Shown piece after piece: positions 45,530 through 56,780 of a DNA stretch of 64,000 nucleotides. Position 1 is the first letter of the stretch. The number at the start of each line of letters is the position of its first letter. The DNA is from Gonatopus flavifemur (lineage: Eukaryota > Arthropoda > Insecta > Hymenoptera > Dryinidae). A program made the translations under genes and the position numbers. The DNA lies in the NCBI GenBank assembly GCA_018340375.1, contig JAFFJZ010000014.1, positions 5,704,001-5,768,000 of the forward strand. Reading direction: 5' to 3'. Below the pieces are notes generated by a model. It saw only the letters and a list, made by a program, of their open reading frames with translations, made no database searches and was not told the origin of the DNA.

Positions 45530-47430
45530 GGATCAAGAAAAAGTAGAAAGGATGCAGGTATACTATACATCTGTATGTTACTTACCACCACGATCAATAT
45601 CATCAGGTAGCGTAGAAGGAAAATGAAGAAAAGGCAAGAGTGCAGTGGATATACCACATGGTCCTTGCGTTAGGTACACTATTATCAGATTCTTCCAATA
45701 TAATCACAGGTAGGTGAAGAAAAAGCAAGAAGGATGCTTCTCACCATACATCTTTATGTTACGTATCACAATGATCAATGTCATTAGGCAGCGTCATAAG
45801 AAAATGAAGAAAAGGCACAAGTGCAGTGGATATACAAGTCCTTGCGTTGAATAATACCACTATCAGATTCTTCCAACAGAATCATAGGTGGATGAAGAAA
45901 AAGCAAAAAGGATGTAGATATACCATACATCTGTACGTTAAATCCTACCATGATCATTAGGTAGCGTTGAAGGAAAATGCAGAAAAGATAGGAGCGCAGT
46001 GGATATATCACAAATCTTTGCATCGGGTGCATTCCACTGACCAACTGACGAATGATTAGAGAGACTGTTTAGGATCAACTCAACGAAAATTGAGCAGATA
46101 CAATATTCTGATTATAGAAATTGTTGCAGAACAACTACAGGTCAACTTGACTGATGTGACTGGATGTGACAATTCATTCTGAATGTTTTCTTCCAAAGTT
46201 CCATCTTTTCAGTTGTTCCATTCAAGCTGGATTATATTTGTGTTCTTACAAACCATCATTTTTATCTTTACTTATCTTGGTTTTGGAATGATTCAATTCT
46301 CAAATATCATGAATTTTATTAAATTGTCATAGAGTATTTTGGGTTGAGAGATTTAGTAACTCTAGGATCCATGAAATGTTCAAAATGTATTCAAAGTGAT
46401 TCATGATCATTAAAAAGCAATATTGTATCAAATATCCAAACCATTTAATATTCATGATATTTGAGAATTGAATCATTCCAAAACCAAGATAAGTGAAGAT
46501 AAAAATGATGGTTTGTAAGAACACAAATATAATCCAGCTTGAATGGAACAACTGAAAAGATGGAACTTTGGAAGAAAACATTCAGAATGAATTGTCACAT
46601 CCAGTCACATCAGTCAAGTTGACCTGTAGTTGTTCCGCAACAATTTCTATAATCAGAATATTGTATCTGCTCAATTTTCGTTGAGTTGATCCTAAACAGT
46701 CTCTCCAATCATTCGTCAATTGGTCAGTGGAATGCACCTGATGCAAAGATTTGTGATATATCCACTGCGCTCCTATCTTTTCTGCATTTTCCTTCAATGC
46801 TACGTAATGATCATGGTAGGATTCAACGTACAGATGTATGGTACATCTACATCCTTTTTGCTTTTTCTTCATCCACCTATGATTCTGTTGGAAGAATCTG
46901 ATAGTGGTATTATTCAATGCAAGGACTTGTATATCCACTGCACTTCTGCCTTTTCTTCATTTTCCTATGACGCTATCCGATGACATTGATTATTGTGGTA
47001 CATAACATAAAGATGTATGATACATTTACATCCTTTTTGCTTTTTCTCCATCCACCTTTGATTCTGTTGGAAGAATCTGATAGTGGTATTATTCAATGCA
47101 AGGACTTGTATATCCACTGCACTTCTGTCTTTCCTTCATTTTCCTATGACGCTATCCGATGACATTGATTATTGTGGTACATAACATAAAGATGTATGAT
47201 ACATTTACATCCTTTCTGCTTTTTCTTCATCCACCTATGATTCTGTTGGAAGAATCTGATAGTGGTATTATTCAACGGAAGGACTTGTATATCCACTGCA
47301 CTTCTGCCTTTTCTTCATTTTCCTTCTACGCTACCTGATGATAGTGATCGTGGTGGTAAGTAACATACAGATGTATAGTATACCTGCATCCTTTCTACTT
47401 TTTCTTGATCCATCTGTAATTTTACTCAAA
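45530..47430. repeat. Palindromic ~180-bp tandem array
   Basis: The right half (46720-47430) has head-to-tail units marked by TATATCCACTGC at about 46757, 46930, 47110 and 47290. The left half (45530-46040) has three units in the opposite direction. Between them an inverted core (46045-46312 and 46452-46700) surrounds a loop of about 140 bp. The whole is a 1.9-kb palindrome made of tandem repeats. The recurrent reading frames are repeat artefacts. Confidence 0.85.
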
Positions 47431-48180
47431 GAATCTAGGGAAACCATCTTGTACATAGTTCATAATTTTGATTCAGGATGTCATATTTTAGTATACCTGA
47501 AGTGCCCGGTGACTAACCTTATTTTCGAATGTTTTTCAAACTTGCTATAATTGCATTTACATTTATTATCTATTCACTATTCTGTTCCATTATTCGTTCA
47601 CGATTCTGATTGCAAAATAGTAGATTCCATTAGAAAGTACGGTATATCCTTTATACTTTTGCCTGTAAAACAATAGTGAATGAACTTCAATGATCATTCT
47701 TGAGCAGGCTCGGTATGATCTTTTTCATCGATTGCCTATGATCCTAATTAGAGAAATCGACAGTGGAGCCTTCCGAAGTAGCTGGTCATCTGGTTTTGAT
47801 CAGCTACTTCGGAAGGCTCCAGTAGTTGACTGTCCGTCAGAACTTATGATATATCTCTGACTTTCTGGTATGTGGAGGGATTGCGAATAAACTTGAATCT
47901 TTTCCCTTGAGCATGCTCGATATGATCCATTTGATCATTTTCCAACGACTCTAGCAGGAGAACCTGATAGTAGATTGTTTGTAAGGGGGTTATGGTATAT
48001 CCGATAAGATTTCACCTAAAAAGTAATGCATAAATTTGAATCATTATTTTCGACTAGACCTTGTATGATTTATTTGATCATCAGCCTGTGGTTCTGGTGG
48101 TGAGAACCAACAGTAGCAGACTGTTCATTACGGTATTCCTGCTGAGCTGTTGTCTGTAAAGGAATATTGTATTTTATGAA
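47431..48180. repeat. Degenerate continuation of the array, with a perfect hairpin
   Basis: Weakly repeated units with GCTCGRTATGATC and TGATAGTAGA phrases near 47708, 47915 and 48055. At 47765-47784 and 47801-47820 a perfect 20-bp inverted repeat (GGAGCCTTCCGAAGTAGCTG) surrounds a 16-base loop. Confidence 0.5.
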
Positions 48181-48666
48181 TAATACATCATACAGAGCTT
48201 ATCTGTGTATATAGCAATTTCCTGAATGTAGCAAATAGATTTATTTATACCTTCCTCAAACTTTTTGTGTTTTTTTTTCACAAATAACCTCTTCATCATT
48301 TATTCATTAATCCATTCATGAATTTCTTCAAGTCTTATATAAAAGTATATGTAATTCCAGGTTATTTGTGTGCGTTGGATTGTTGTCATAATGACCTGTC
48401 ATACCTGTAATGTAATATAACCTGCAATTCACAATTCATCCATTTTTTAATTATTCTTTTGATATTATAATAACCTATCAACACATCGCCTCATTGACAG
48501 GTTATTTCTTTATGTTTTGACAATGTATAGACCAAACTACACTGGAATGCACGCTATTGGATGTTTGGATTATAATATACATTAACTGAAATGAATGCTA
48601 TTGGATATTGGAAGAAAGGAAAAATGACAGAATATTGGATGCCCCAAGAAGGAAAGAGACAGAATA
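48181..48666. other. No gene seen
   Basis: AT-rich with repeated GGTTATTT/AACCTG phrases at 48360-48510. It abuts the Tc1 element. Confidence 0.4.
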
Positions 48667-51062
48667 CACTACCGGTCAAAAGTATTCGAGCACCTCTCAA
48701 AAAAACGCGAAATTTTCAAAGTTCCATATCTCAGCCGGAAATTATCGTACATTCAAAAATGAAAAACTGTTTCGAAGGGTGAAGTGTGCTCTTCCAAGAA
48801 ATCTTAGTCTCACTTACCTGACGGAATTATTGAGGCACATTTAATTTCCCCCACTTTTCTCATCTTTGGTGGAACACCTTGCAGTCTCGAGATCATCAAT
48901 CAATTTAAATATTCAACAAAGAATAATCGTCAGATCAGTCTACAGTGGTGGAATTCTTTTGTCCATGCAAAACGATGCATTCATCGTGAAAAACTATCGA
49001 TATTCATTTATCGAAACAAACAAATGATAAATTTCATATGCAACTGCTTCATGCAAAACAATGCGTTAATCGTGATAAATACAGGCTAGCCTCCTATAAC
49101 GCGACTGTTTTATCCAATTATAATTCTACGGGTTATCAGTTCTGCCTAAAACCCGTGAAACAAGTCAAGAAACACTGTACTGTGATAGTGGCATTACGTG
49201 AAGAGGGATATCCTTTAAGAGAAATTTCGACGAGAGTCGGTGTAACTAATTCGACCGTATTGTATACCCTGGAGCGATACCAAAGTACAAAATCGAATTC
49301 CAATCGGGCTCGATCTAGCAGGTCGCGAGTTACTTCGAAAGAAGAAGATAAGTTTTTGCGTATTCAAAGTAAACGACTAAGGATGAGAACATCACCTGAC
49401 TTAAAACAAGAACTGAATGCAACTCGTGATTCCCCCTTGTCTGTCTCAACCGTTCAACGTCGTTTGCGAGATTCTGGCCTCATGGGACGTATTGCTGCGC
49501 GAAAACCTTTATTACGTAAGCAAAACAAAATTAAACGTTTGAATTGGGCCCGCGCACATTTAAGTTGGGGCATAGAAGAGTGGTCGAGAGTACTATTTAC
49601 GGACGAATCAAAATTTGAATTATTTGGAACGAAACGTCGAGTTTACGTCCGTCGAATGAAATGTGAACGAATGCTTAATCAATGTGTAACACCCACAGTG
49701 AAACACGGGGGAAGATCAATCATGATATGGGGGTGTTTTGGAGGACTAAAAGTAGGTGATTCATTCAAAATTGAAGGTATTTTGAAGAAAGAGGGATATC
49801 ATAGATCCTAAAAAACCACCTAATACCTTCTGGAAAGAGGTTAATTGGAAACGGGTTCATTCTGCGACAGGATAACGATCCCAAGCATACTTCCAAATTG
49901 TGCACGGGATACATACGGAAGAAGGAAGACGCGCATCAGTTGCAGATTATGGACTGGCCTGCTCAATCCCCAGACCTCAATCCCATAGAACTGTTGTGGG
50001 ATCAACTCGATACAGATGTGAGGAAAATGAGACTAACGAACAACCAGGAACTATGGCAATATTTGCAAACATGTTGGAGTCAGATATCTCCTATGACATT
50101 GGAGAAATTATTATTGAGGATGCCGAAAGTCTGCAAGGCGGTGGTAAAAGCAAGAGGTGGCTATTTCGAAGAATCTGCAATTTGAAATCAGAATTTGAAT
50201 TGATTTTGAATTTTAATGTTGATTGTATACATATGTACATATTTTGATTTAGAAATATAATTTGAATAAGAACAATTTGATTTCCCAATTTTATGATAAG
50301 CATGCTCGACTGTTATAATTTATCCTACACAGTTTATTTTGAAATTTCCGGGATTTCATATTCACAATCACTGGCATTCTGACCACAAAATTCACGTCAC
50401 TATGGAGTTCCCAACAAAACATAATTATAACATGGATGTACAACAAAGAAAAGAAATGTTCACCACTGTAGACTCCTCTAACGATTATTCTTTGTTGAAT
50501 ATTTGAATTGATTGATGATCTCGAGACTGCAAGATATTCCACCAAGGATGAGAAAAGTGGCGAAGATTAAATATGCCTCAATAATTCCCGAAATTGTTAT
50601 GCATGTAGAGTACGTTGGAACGAAACTTTTTTCCCCTCAACAGTTTTTGACTGGAACGATACTTTCAGAGTTACAGCACTTTGTCTGAAAATCCAGTTTT
50701 TTCACAAAAAAGGACATAACTCTAAAAGGAATGATCCGAGGGAGAAAAATAAGAGATCATTTTGAAGCTGAATCCATGCTCTATTGAATGTATGATCTCA
50801 TTTTCCCAGGAGGAAATCACCCAAAAACATGCAAAGGTTTGAAACGTCGGAAAAAAAATCGAAAAAAGTTGTAAGTTCAACCGAACACGGTTAATAACGA
50901 ACTTCAGTCAGTTGAGTGAGACTAAGATTTCTTGAAAGAGCACACTTCACCCTTCGAAACGGTTCTTTATTTTTGAATGTACGATAATTTCCGGCTGAGA
51001 TATGAAACTTTGAAAATTTCGTGTTTTCTCGAGAGGTGCTCGAATACTTTTGACCGGTAGTG
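48667..51062 (+). mobile_element. Tc1-like element with long TIRs
   Basis: Ends CACTACCGGTCAAAAGTATT and inverse, flanked by TA (48665-48666, 51063-51064); 2396 bp. The TIR runs from 48667 to about 48960 on the left. On the right it is split: 50905-51062, then about 300 bp with no left counterpart (50600-50905), then 50460-50600. So the right arm gained, or the left lost, about 300 bp. Confidence 0.88.
49038..50185 (+). pseudogene. Tc1-like transposase, DD38E spacing, one-base frameshift
   Basis: The frame opens at 49038; homology begins around KPVKQVKKHCTVIVALREEG with a helix-turn-helix (ISTRVGVTNSTVLYTLERY), a second DNA-binding helix set, and a first catalytic Asp in LFTDESKFELFG, followed by GGRSIMIWGCF. 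One base is missing near 49803; the next frame continues through RQDNDPKHTSK with the second Asp and SPDLNPIELLW with the Glu. I count 38 residues between them, against 34 in classic Tc1. The frame ends at 50183-50185. Apart from the single loss the gene is open, so inactivation is recent. Confidence 0.88.
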
Positions 51063-51064
51063 TA

Positions 51065-51464
51065 TCTCTATGCCAATGGAAGAAACCCTCCCGAATTCCG
51101 ATGACGAAAAACTATAGTCGCTATCGTGATTGAAATAAATCGAAAGTGGCGATGATGATGAAGAAAAATCCTGATATTTTGATCGCATCAAAATTTGAAA
51201 CGTTTGTATCTCGGGATCGTGTGAACGGATCAACTTCGTAGTGTGCTTAATCGAAAGTGTGTATTCGAATTATGTAATAGAAGTGTAATTATTTTTCGTG
51301 AAATTCAATGTGTGATGAGTTATTGTGGGTTAAAGATTTTTTGACTATAGAAAATCTTGGTTTTCGAGTAAAGATACACGGTAGCGCACGACTTATGCTT
51401 TCTCATTCTCTTTTTCTTTCAGGGTTTTCCTGTACTTGGCGTCGAGACGCTACCGCGTCTCTTG
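51065..51464. other. No gene seen
   Basis: Spacer containing a GTACTTGGCGT phrase near 51432 shared with the palindrome at 42.2-43.5 kb. No readable gene. Confidence 0.4.
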
Positions 51465-52165
51465 ATACTTCACAAAGATTTATTGTCAGAAATTACTTCA
51501 GAAATTAGTCATAATAGGCAATTCGATTCAAAATCACATTAAATAAGGAATAAACTGTACTCTAGAAGTACTTTGTTCCAAATTTCACTTCTCATGTATA
51601 TCGATGAAGTGTGAATGGTTTATTGGAACGAATTTTCAATTGAACATGGGAAAATCTCATGCACTCTATTGAATGGAATGTACCCATCAAGGATCCTCTG
51701 AAAAAATATAAAAATATATGTTTTAGTTTTTTCTCATAAAAAAAATGATTCAAACTTCATGAATATTCTCATTTATGCTCAGTTCACATTCGGATACGCG
51801 ATATTTAAATCATATTCTACTTTGTTCTTGTGGATAATTTGATTTGAGGAAGAACAATTCACCATTTGAATCAATCAATGATTTCTTCAATATGAATGAA
51901 AATTACATTTTTCATTCATACTTATCTCCATGGTCCGAATACGTATCGGAATGTATCAAATCATTTCTGAAAATTTTCAAATATCTAATATGGTCACGTG
52001 ATATACAGGAAATATGGTCACGTGATATACAGGAAATATGGTCACGTGATATACTTGGTATATATATATATGTATAAATATACATATTTATATCACTCGT
52101 AGTTCCGAGACAACTCCCTGGCGGCGCTGGAACTCGTGTTTTTTCTCCCGCATTATACTTTGGGT
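51465..52165. repeat. Inverted arm, right (partner at 34.0-35.1 kb)
   Basis: Inverse of 33962-35075, including the threefold ATGGTCACGTGATATAC repeat at 51990-52055 and the GGCGGCGCTGGAACTC phrase. It shows the uninterrupted sequence at the site of the extra 500 bp on the left. Confidence 0.75.
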
Positions 52166-52315
52166 ACCCTGGCTATTCCCTGTGATACGCTTCTGTTCCA
52201 CTATAGGGATATGTTTTTGTGCAAATGAAATTCAGGTTATGTTACCATCATTGAATTCAGCAGGAAATAACTCAGATTTTGGTGGTTCATCAGTCGAAAG
52301 ATTTTCATCGTCATC

Positions 52316-52634
52316 ACCCAAGTAGAACCAGAATATACTATGAACGTTCTTAGAATATCCGAAATATATCCTATGTACATTCCAAAAGACCGTTTCATAG
52401 GTGCTATGCATGTTCATCGGACGTATGTAATCGAATGTACGACGGTACGCCAATCGAACGTCGATTTAATGGATATCGTACTTTTCGAATGTACTATGTA
52501 CGTTCTAAGTATATTTAAAACAGTCTCATTCGGAAATTTCATGAACGTTCATTAAATTTTCTTCGTATCTCATCCCTACATTCTACGAACGTTTCTATTT
52601 CGTATATACTTTGAACTTCCGTTGCTGCTTGGGT
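52316..52634. mobile_element. 319-bp MITE with ACCCAAGYAG ends
   Basis: ACCCAAGTAGAAC at the left and GTTGCTGCTTGGGT at the right are inverted. The interior is full of GAACGTTC/GTACATTC phrases. Related sequence occurs at 57471-57560, 59218-59375 and 59626-59786. Confidence 0.65.
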
Positions 52635-52719
52635 CATCATCATCATGCTGCAGCATCATATTCTGCTGAATCATCATCATTATTATTGTTTTCGAGTAAT
52701 GTATTATGTTTCTTCCTTT

Positions 52720-53602
52720 CCCGAAATCGTTTCACTCGGATCCGTCCAAGTTCGCGTCGTCTTTCGAATCGTCGCATTGTTTCATCCCAATGTACCAGGA
52801 GTGGTGTTTCGCGCCGTGGAATGCATCGCAAATGTATTTTGTTACACTTCGTTTTTACCAGAGGTACCACATCTATTTGTCGCAATCGTTGACAGCTGAG
52901 GATTTCGTAGCAAGGATGAACTTCTGCATATGGGCCCAGAGCAAAATTGAGGAAGATCCTACTTTCTTTCAACGCGTTATGCTCTCTGACGAGGCAACAT
53001 TTCAAAGTGTAGGAATCGTGAATAGGCACAATAGTCATAATTGGAGTGCTCAGAACCCTCACTGGGTTCGTATGGTAGACCATCAGCACCGTTGGAGTGT
53101 CAACGTTTGATGTGGAATTGTAGATTCCAAAATCATAGGACCATATTTTTTTGAAGGAACTCTTAGTGGCGTGGAATATCTTTGCTTCTTACAGCATGAA
53201 CTTCCTGCTCTGATGGAAGACTTAAGCCTCGACCTAAGATTAACAATGTGGTTTCAACAGGATGGAGCACCTCCTCATTGCGCGCGGAATGTACGGAATT
53301 TTTTGGATCAGCAATTCCCAGGGAAGTGGATTGGCCGTGGAGGACCTGTTCGATGGCCACCGAGATCGCCAGACTTGACGTCGCCGGATTTTTTTTTGTG
53401 GGGTTACATAAAAGATGTTGTATTCCGCGAACTTCCTACAACACGCGATGACATGAAAATTCGAAGAAAGAAAGCATGCGCAGCAATAACACCTGCTGTG
53501 TTACAAACAACTGAGCCCAACTTTCATAAAAGAATTAGACTTTGTCATCAGCAAAACAGTGGTCATTTTGAACATCTTGTGAAGTCTCGAAGGCAAACCT
53601 AG
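52720..53602 (+). pseudogene. rosa-type (DD41D) transposase, dead copy
   Basis: From about 52860 the frame reads HIYLSQSLTAEDFVARMNFC, LSDEATFQSVG with the first Asp, and WSVNV, where the Trp codon expected next is TGA (53108-53110). In the same frame it goes on through QQDGAPPHCARN (second Asp), a GKWIGRGGPVRWP linker and TSPDFFLWGYIKD (third Asp), again with 41 residues between. The N-terminal DNA-binding part is missing or shuffled among frames at 52720-52860. It is clearly related to, but diverged from, the intact copy at 4760-5824. Confidence 0.85.
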
Positions 53603-54352
53603 GCAATCCATTCTAGACAATCCACCCTTTTTAGGGGGTAACGCTAATGCCGACGGCCTACTGATGAGCGGGGCAGGAGGGGGAGGGGGTAATATGGGAA
53701 TTTGTTACACCGCAATCCTCGGAAGATGAAAACAAAACCTTCAAGAGTTGAGCGTTGCTTTACACATAATGCAGTAGAACTTTCTCATCAACCTCATTTC
53801 CCACCGTTTCCATCTTCAAGAATTTAGGAAAAATGTTTTAAACAAAACTTCCTCATTTTTTCGCGTAGAATCATGATATGCGATCAAGAGTAAGAGTTTC
53901 CATTTGAAAAATTGAAGTTGACCTCATTTTTACCGACCACAGTGCCATCTACTATGGAACGGATATCGCCATTGTGTCGTCCCCTCTCTCAACAACAACA
54001 TTCGAATGAGATATTTCGGCTGTTGGATGCATTCTACAAGATATCCGCATACTGTTTAGACTTTATTTCTCATCAATTGTGGCACCATCTTCAGAAATTT
54101 AGAAAAACGTTTCAAGCAAAAGTTACTTAGTTTTTTGCGTAGAATCAAGATATGCAATGGAAAGTGAGGGTTCCCGTTTGAAAAAATGATGTTGACCCCA
54201 TTTTAATCGATCATAACGCTATCTATGATGGAACTGATATAGTAGTTTTGTGCCCCCCCTCTTTGTTTAACAACTTTGGTATGACGTACTTTTGGTTCAA
54301 GGTGCATGTTTTTGAGATATTTGCATTCAAAGATTAAAATGGGACACCCTGT
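53603..54352. repeat. 3' end of the dead rosa copy with an internal duplication
   Basis: A unit with TTTAGRAAAAAYGTTT and CGCGTAGAATCA phrases occurs twice (about 53815-54050 and 54085-54310). The segment ends GGGACACCCTGTATA, which has the form of a rosa-type terminal repeat (compare CAGGGTGGGGC at 4304). The left end of this element is not found. Confidence 0.6.
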
Positions 54353-54466
54353 ATACCCAAACAGCCCAACAGCTCAGAATTAATTCATAATGAATACTTT
54401 GAGAACCATAAGAATTCATAAAGAATTCTTCATAATTACATCAGGAACTGCTGTATTGTTTGGGTA
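54353..54466. mobile_element. Hairpin MITE, TACCCAAACAGC ends
   Basis: Inverted ends TACCCAAACAGC / GCTGTATTGTTTGGGTA around GAATTC-rich arms. It begins directly at the end of the dead rosa copy. Confidence 0.7.
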
Positions 54467-54483
54467 TAATTAATATACATGAA

Positions 54484-54595
54484 TACCCACACAGCACAGG
54501 AGTTCAAAAAGAATTCTTAAAAATTCATGATGAATTCTTTGAATTCCAATTGAACCCTCAATGAATTCTTCCTGAAGTGGTGTGCTGTATGGGTG
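54484..54595. mobile_element. Hairpin MITE, TACCCACACAGC ends
   Basis: Same family as 54353-54466, with GAATTCTT repeats in the arms. The two lie 17 bp apart. Confidence 0.7.
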
Positions 54596-54671
54596 ATTCA
54601 AAATTGCCGTACACTTTTCTGAAAGCAGATTCTTGATGGAATTCTGAAAAGATTTTGGTCCGGAATATTCA

Positions 54672-55012
54672 GATCTGATCCTTAGATCCGGAGATTTTTT
54701 CAATCCCACACTATTCTCTAAGTCAGATCACGGGGTATCCCTGGAAAAAAATGAATCTCATTCAGCTTCCTCCGTTGTGGAGTTATAGCGATTCAAACTT
54801 GTTGAATTCTACTTGGCTGGAATGCAAAAAATTTCAAACCGCTATAACTCCACAACGAAGGAAGCTAAATGAGATTCCTTTTCTTCCAGGGATACCCCAT
54901 GATCTGACTCAGTGAATGGTGTTGGATTCAAAAGTCATAAATATGGTACTTCCGAGGTATTTGGATTTTTCAAAAAATTGAAAAATGCTCATATCTCCGG
55001 ATCTAAGGATCA
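54672..55012. mobile_element. 341-bp fold-back MITE
   Basis: Arms begin ATCTGATCCTTAGATCCGGA and end with the exact inverse; a second matching block carries GGGGTATCCCTGG and GTTGTGGAGTTATAGCG. It adjoins the truncated arm at 55017. Confidence 0.85.
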
Positions 55013-55016
55013 GATG

Positions 55017-55735
55017 CTTCGAGCAGAGTTATTCCATCTTCATTATATTATGTGTATTTATTCATGATTATGTTTTATAAATTCAAAAGCTGTTATTGAT
55101 AAAGTTTGATAATATAACGGTACGGTAAAATTGTATGAAATCATTGGCATGATCGAAAAATCATATTTGATTGAAAAACAGTTCGTTTCACTTGTATTCC
55201 ACGTCAACGGTATGACGAACCGTATCAGAACGTTCAGTAGCTAATAGGAATATGCGACACGCGCGCTTCAAACCGTTGCGAATGCCAGATAAAATTCTCT
55301 TCCCATAATTTCTCCTACATGATTCTAAAGCTGAAGAATCCAGCTTTCAGATGAGCTAGCTCAAAAAATTTTCAAAATTGTCGAAATTGAAAAAAAAATG
55401 CGAAAATAACTTTAAACTCGCTAAATTTGTTGGAAAAAATTTTTTCTTACAAAAACAGATTACGCCATTGTAAAGAACAGAGAAAAAGCTACGAAAAACA
55501 ATATCGAAAATAATTTGATAAAAAAATGTAATTCAAGAAATTATATCTTCAAAAGAGCTTATTAAACGAAATCTGTGTTTTGGACCCCTGTAGTTTGATA
55601 ACCAGAGGTACCAGAGCAAAATCCTTTATAGGATTAAAAGTCACTACCTAGTACTACATTTCAGTGGAATTTCCGAAAGATTGAGGAGGTAAACATTTTT
55701 GAGCTGGTACGCTCGAGAAATTTTGCCCCATGTAA
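55017..55735. repeat. Solo right arm of the 36.0-39.9-kb element
   Basis: Colinear with 39208-39900 in the same orientation, from GCTTCGAGCAGA to TTTTGCCCCATGT, with moderate divergence. No transposase or left arm accompanies it. Confidence 0.88.
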
Positions 55736-56289
55736 GGATAAAGACAATTTAGCAAAATGATTTTGAGATTCATACAATACTCTTCACTAGAACGTACAAT
55801 CTGATAACAAAAATGATCCGACAAAAAAACGTGAACATACGTCGAACTAAGTTGAGCAGGCACTCTTTCCTAGGAAACGTAATAGTCAGCCAGCAACGCC
55901 GCAAAATGATGGAAAATGTTCCGGAAATGTCGTGACTATCAGGCACAAAATATTTTGATCAGTTAAATGCTGGAGAGGAAAGACGCTGCACGTAATTATT
56001 AGCGAAACAGTGGAATTTCCCTTGCTTTTTTCCTAAGAAGTTTGTCTGTGATTCATTTGGTGTAGGGAAGAAAAGCATAGAAGCAGAACAGAAAAAAAAG
56101 GATCTATGACAATGTTTTGACTGATCAACTGAATTGTTTATGATGAAAAATTAATCACGAATTTTGCGAAAATAGTTCGATATTCGGATTCTCCGACCCG
56201 AAAAACGTGAACATACGTCGAACTACGTTGATAAAGCACTCTCTCCTACGAAACCTAATAGTCAGCTAGCAACGGCACAAAATGATGGA
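55736..56289. other. No gene; a duplicated phrase
   Basis: 'AAAACGTGAACATACGTCGAACTA' type sequence occurs at about 55826 and 56203, followed in both by 'cactctytcctacgaaac' and 'cagcaacg' phrases. These are two copies of an approximately 80-bp unit. No coding sequence. Confidence 0.5.
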
Positions 56290-56780
56290 AAATGCCTGTC
56301 GTGCGCTGATAAATAAATCGCTGTATTCTGCAAACTAATGCTTCGAACCATTTGAAATTTTCCAAAAAGTTCGTCCATACATTAACGAACAACTTTGTCG
56401 CTGGAAGTGTTTTGTAGCTCATACTTCCTCCATCACTTCTTGAACGCAAAGCACGAAAAACGTGATTTTCACTTCGGATCAAAAATGTATTAATTTATTA
56501 TCAATTTTTATACATTTTTCGACATTGTTCCTCTTAGGGAAGTCTTACGTATCAGAATCCGTAGGATTGATCTGAATGCCTTGAAAAATGACCGAGTTGG
56601 AGCAAGTTTGATCTTGAAAAACATTGATTTCTGGAGTGAAAAACTTTGTAGTTTTTATGTTTTTACTCAAAAACTATTGACGATAGAAAAAATGGTGATG
56701 AGAGACTCACATTGATTTTTCAAGACCTATCACCCAGTACTTTTTAATTCTCGAAATTCAAACTTTTGATTTTGACGTGT
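56290..56780. repeat. Solo diverged arm of the 254-2468 element
   Basis: Colinear with about 1910-2400 (AATCGCTGTATT, GCGAACAACTTT, GAAAAACGTGATTTT, AATGACCGAGTT blocks in order) but with many substitutions. Older than the copy at the window start. Confidence 0.8.

Noticed and set aside
45784..47550. Repeated ORFs of the form FLLFLHPP...ILLEESDSGII
   Set aside because: They recur with the 180-bp tandem unit in both directions; this is repeat structure and not a gene family.
52643..53089. 148-codon antisense ORF
   Set aside because: It is antisense to the dead rosa transposase, whose plus-strand motifs are unmistakable.
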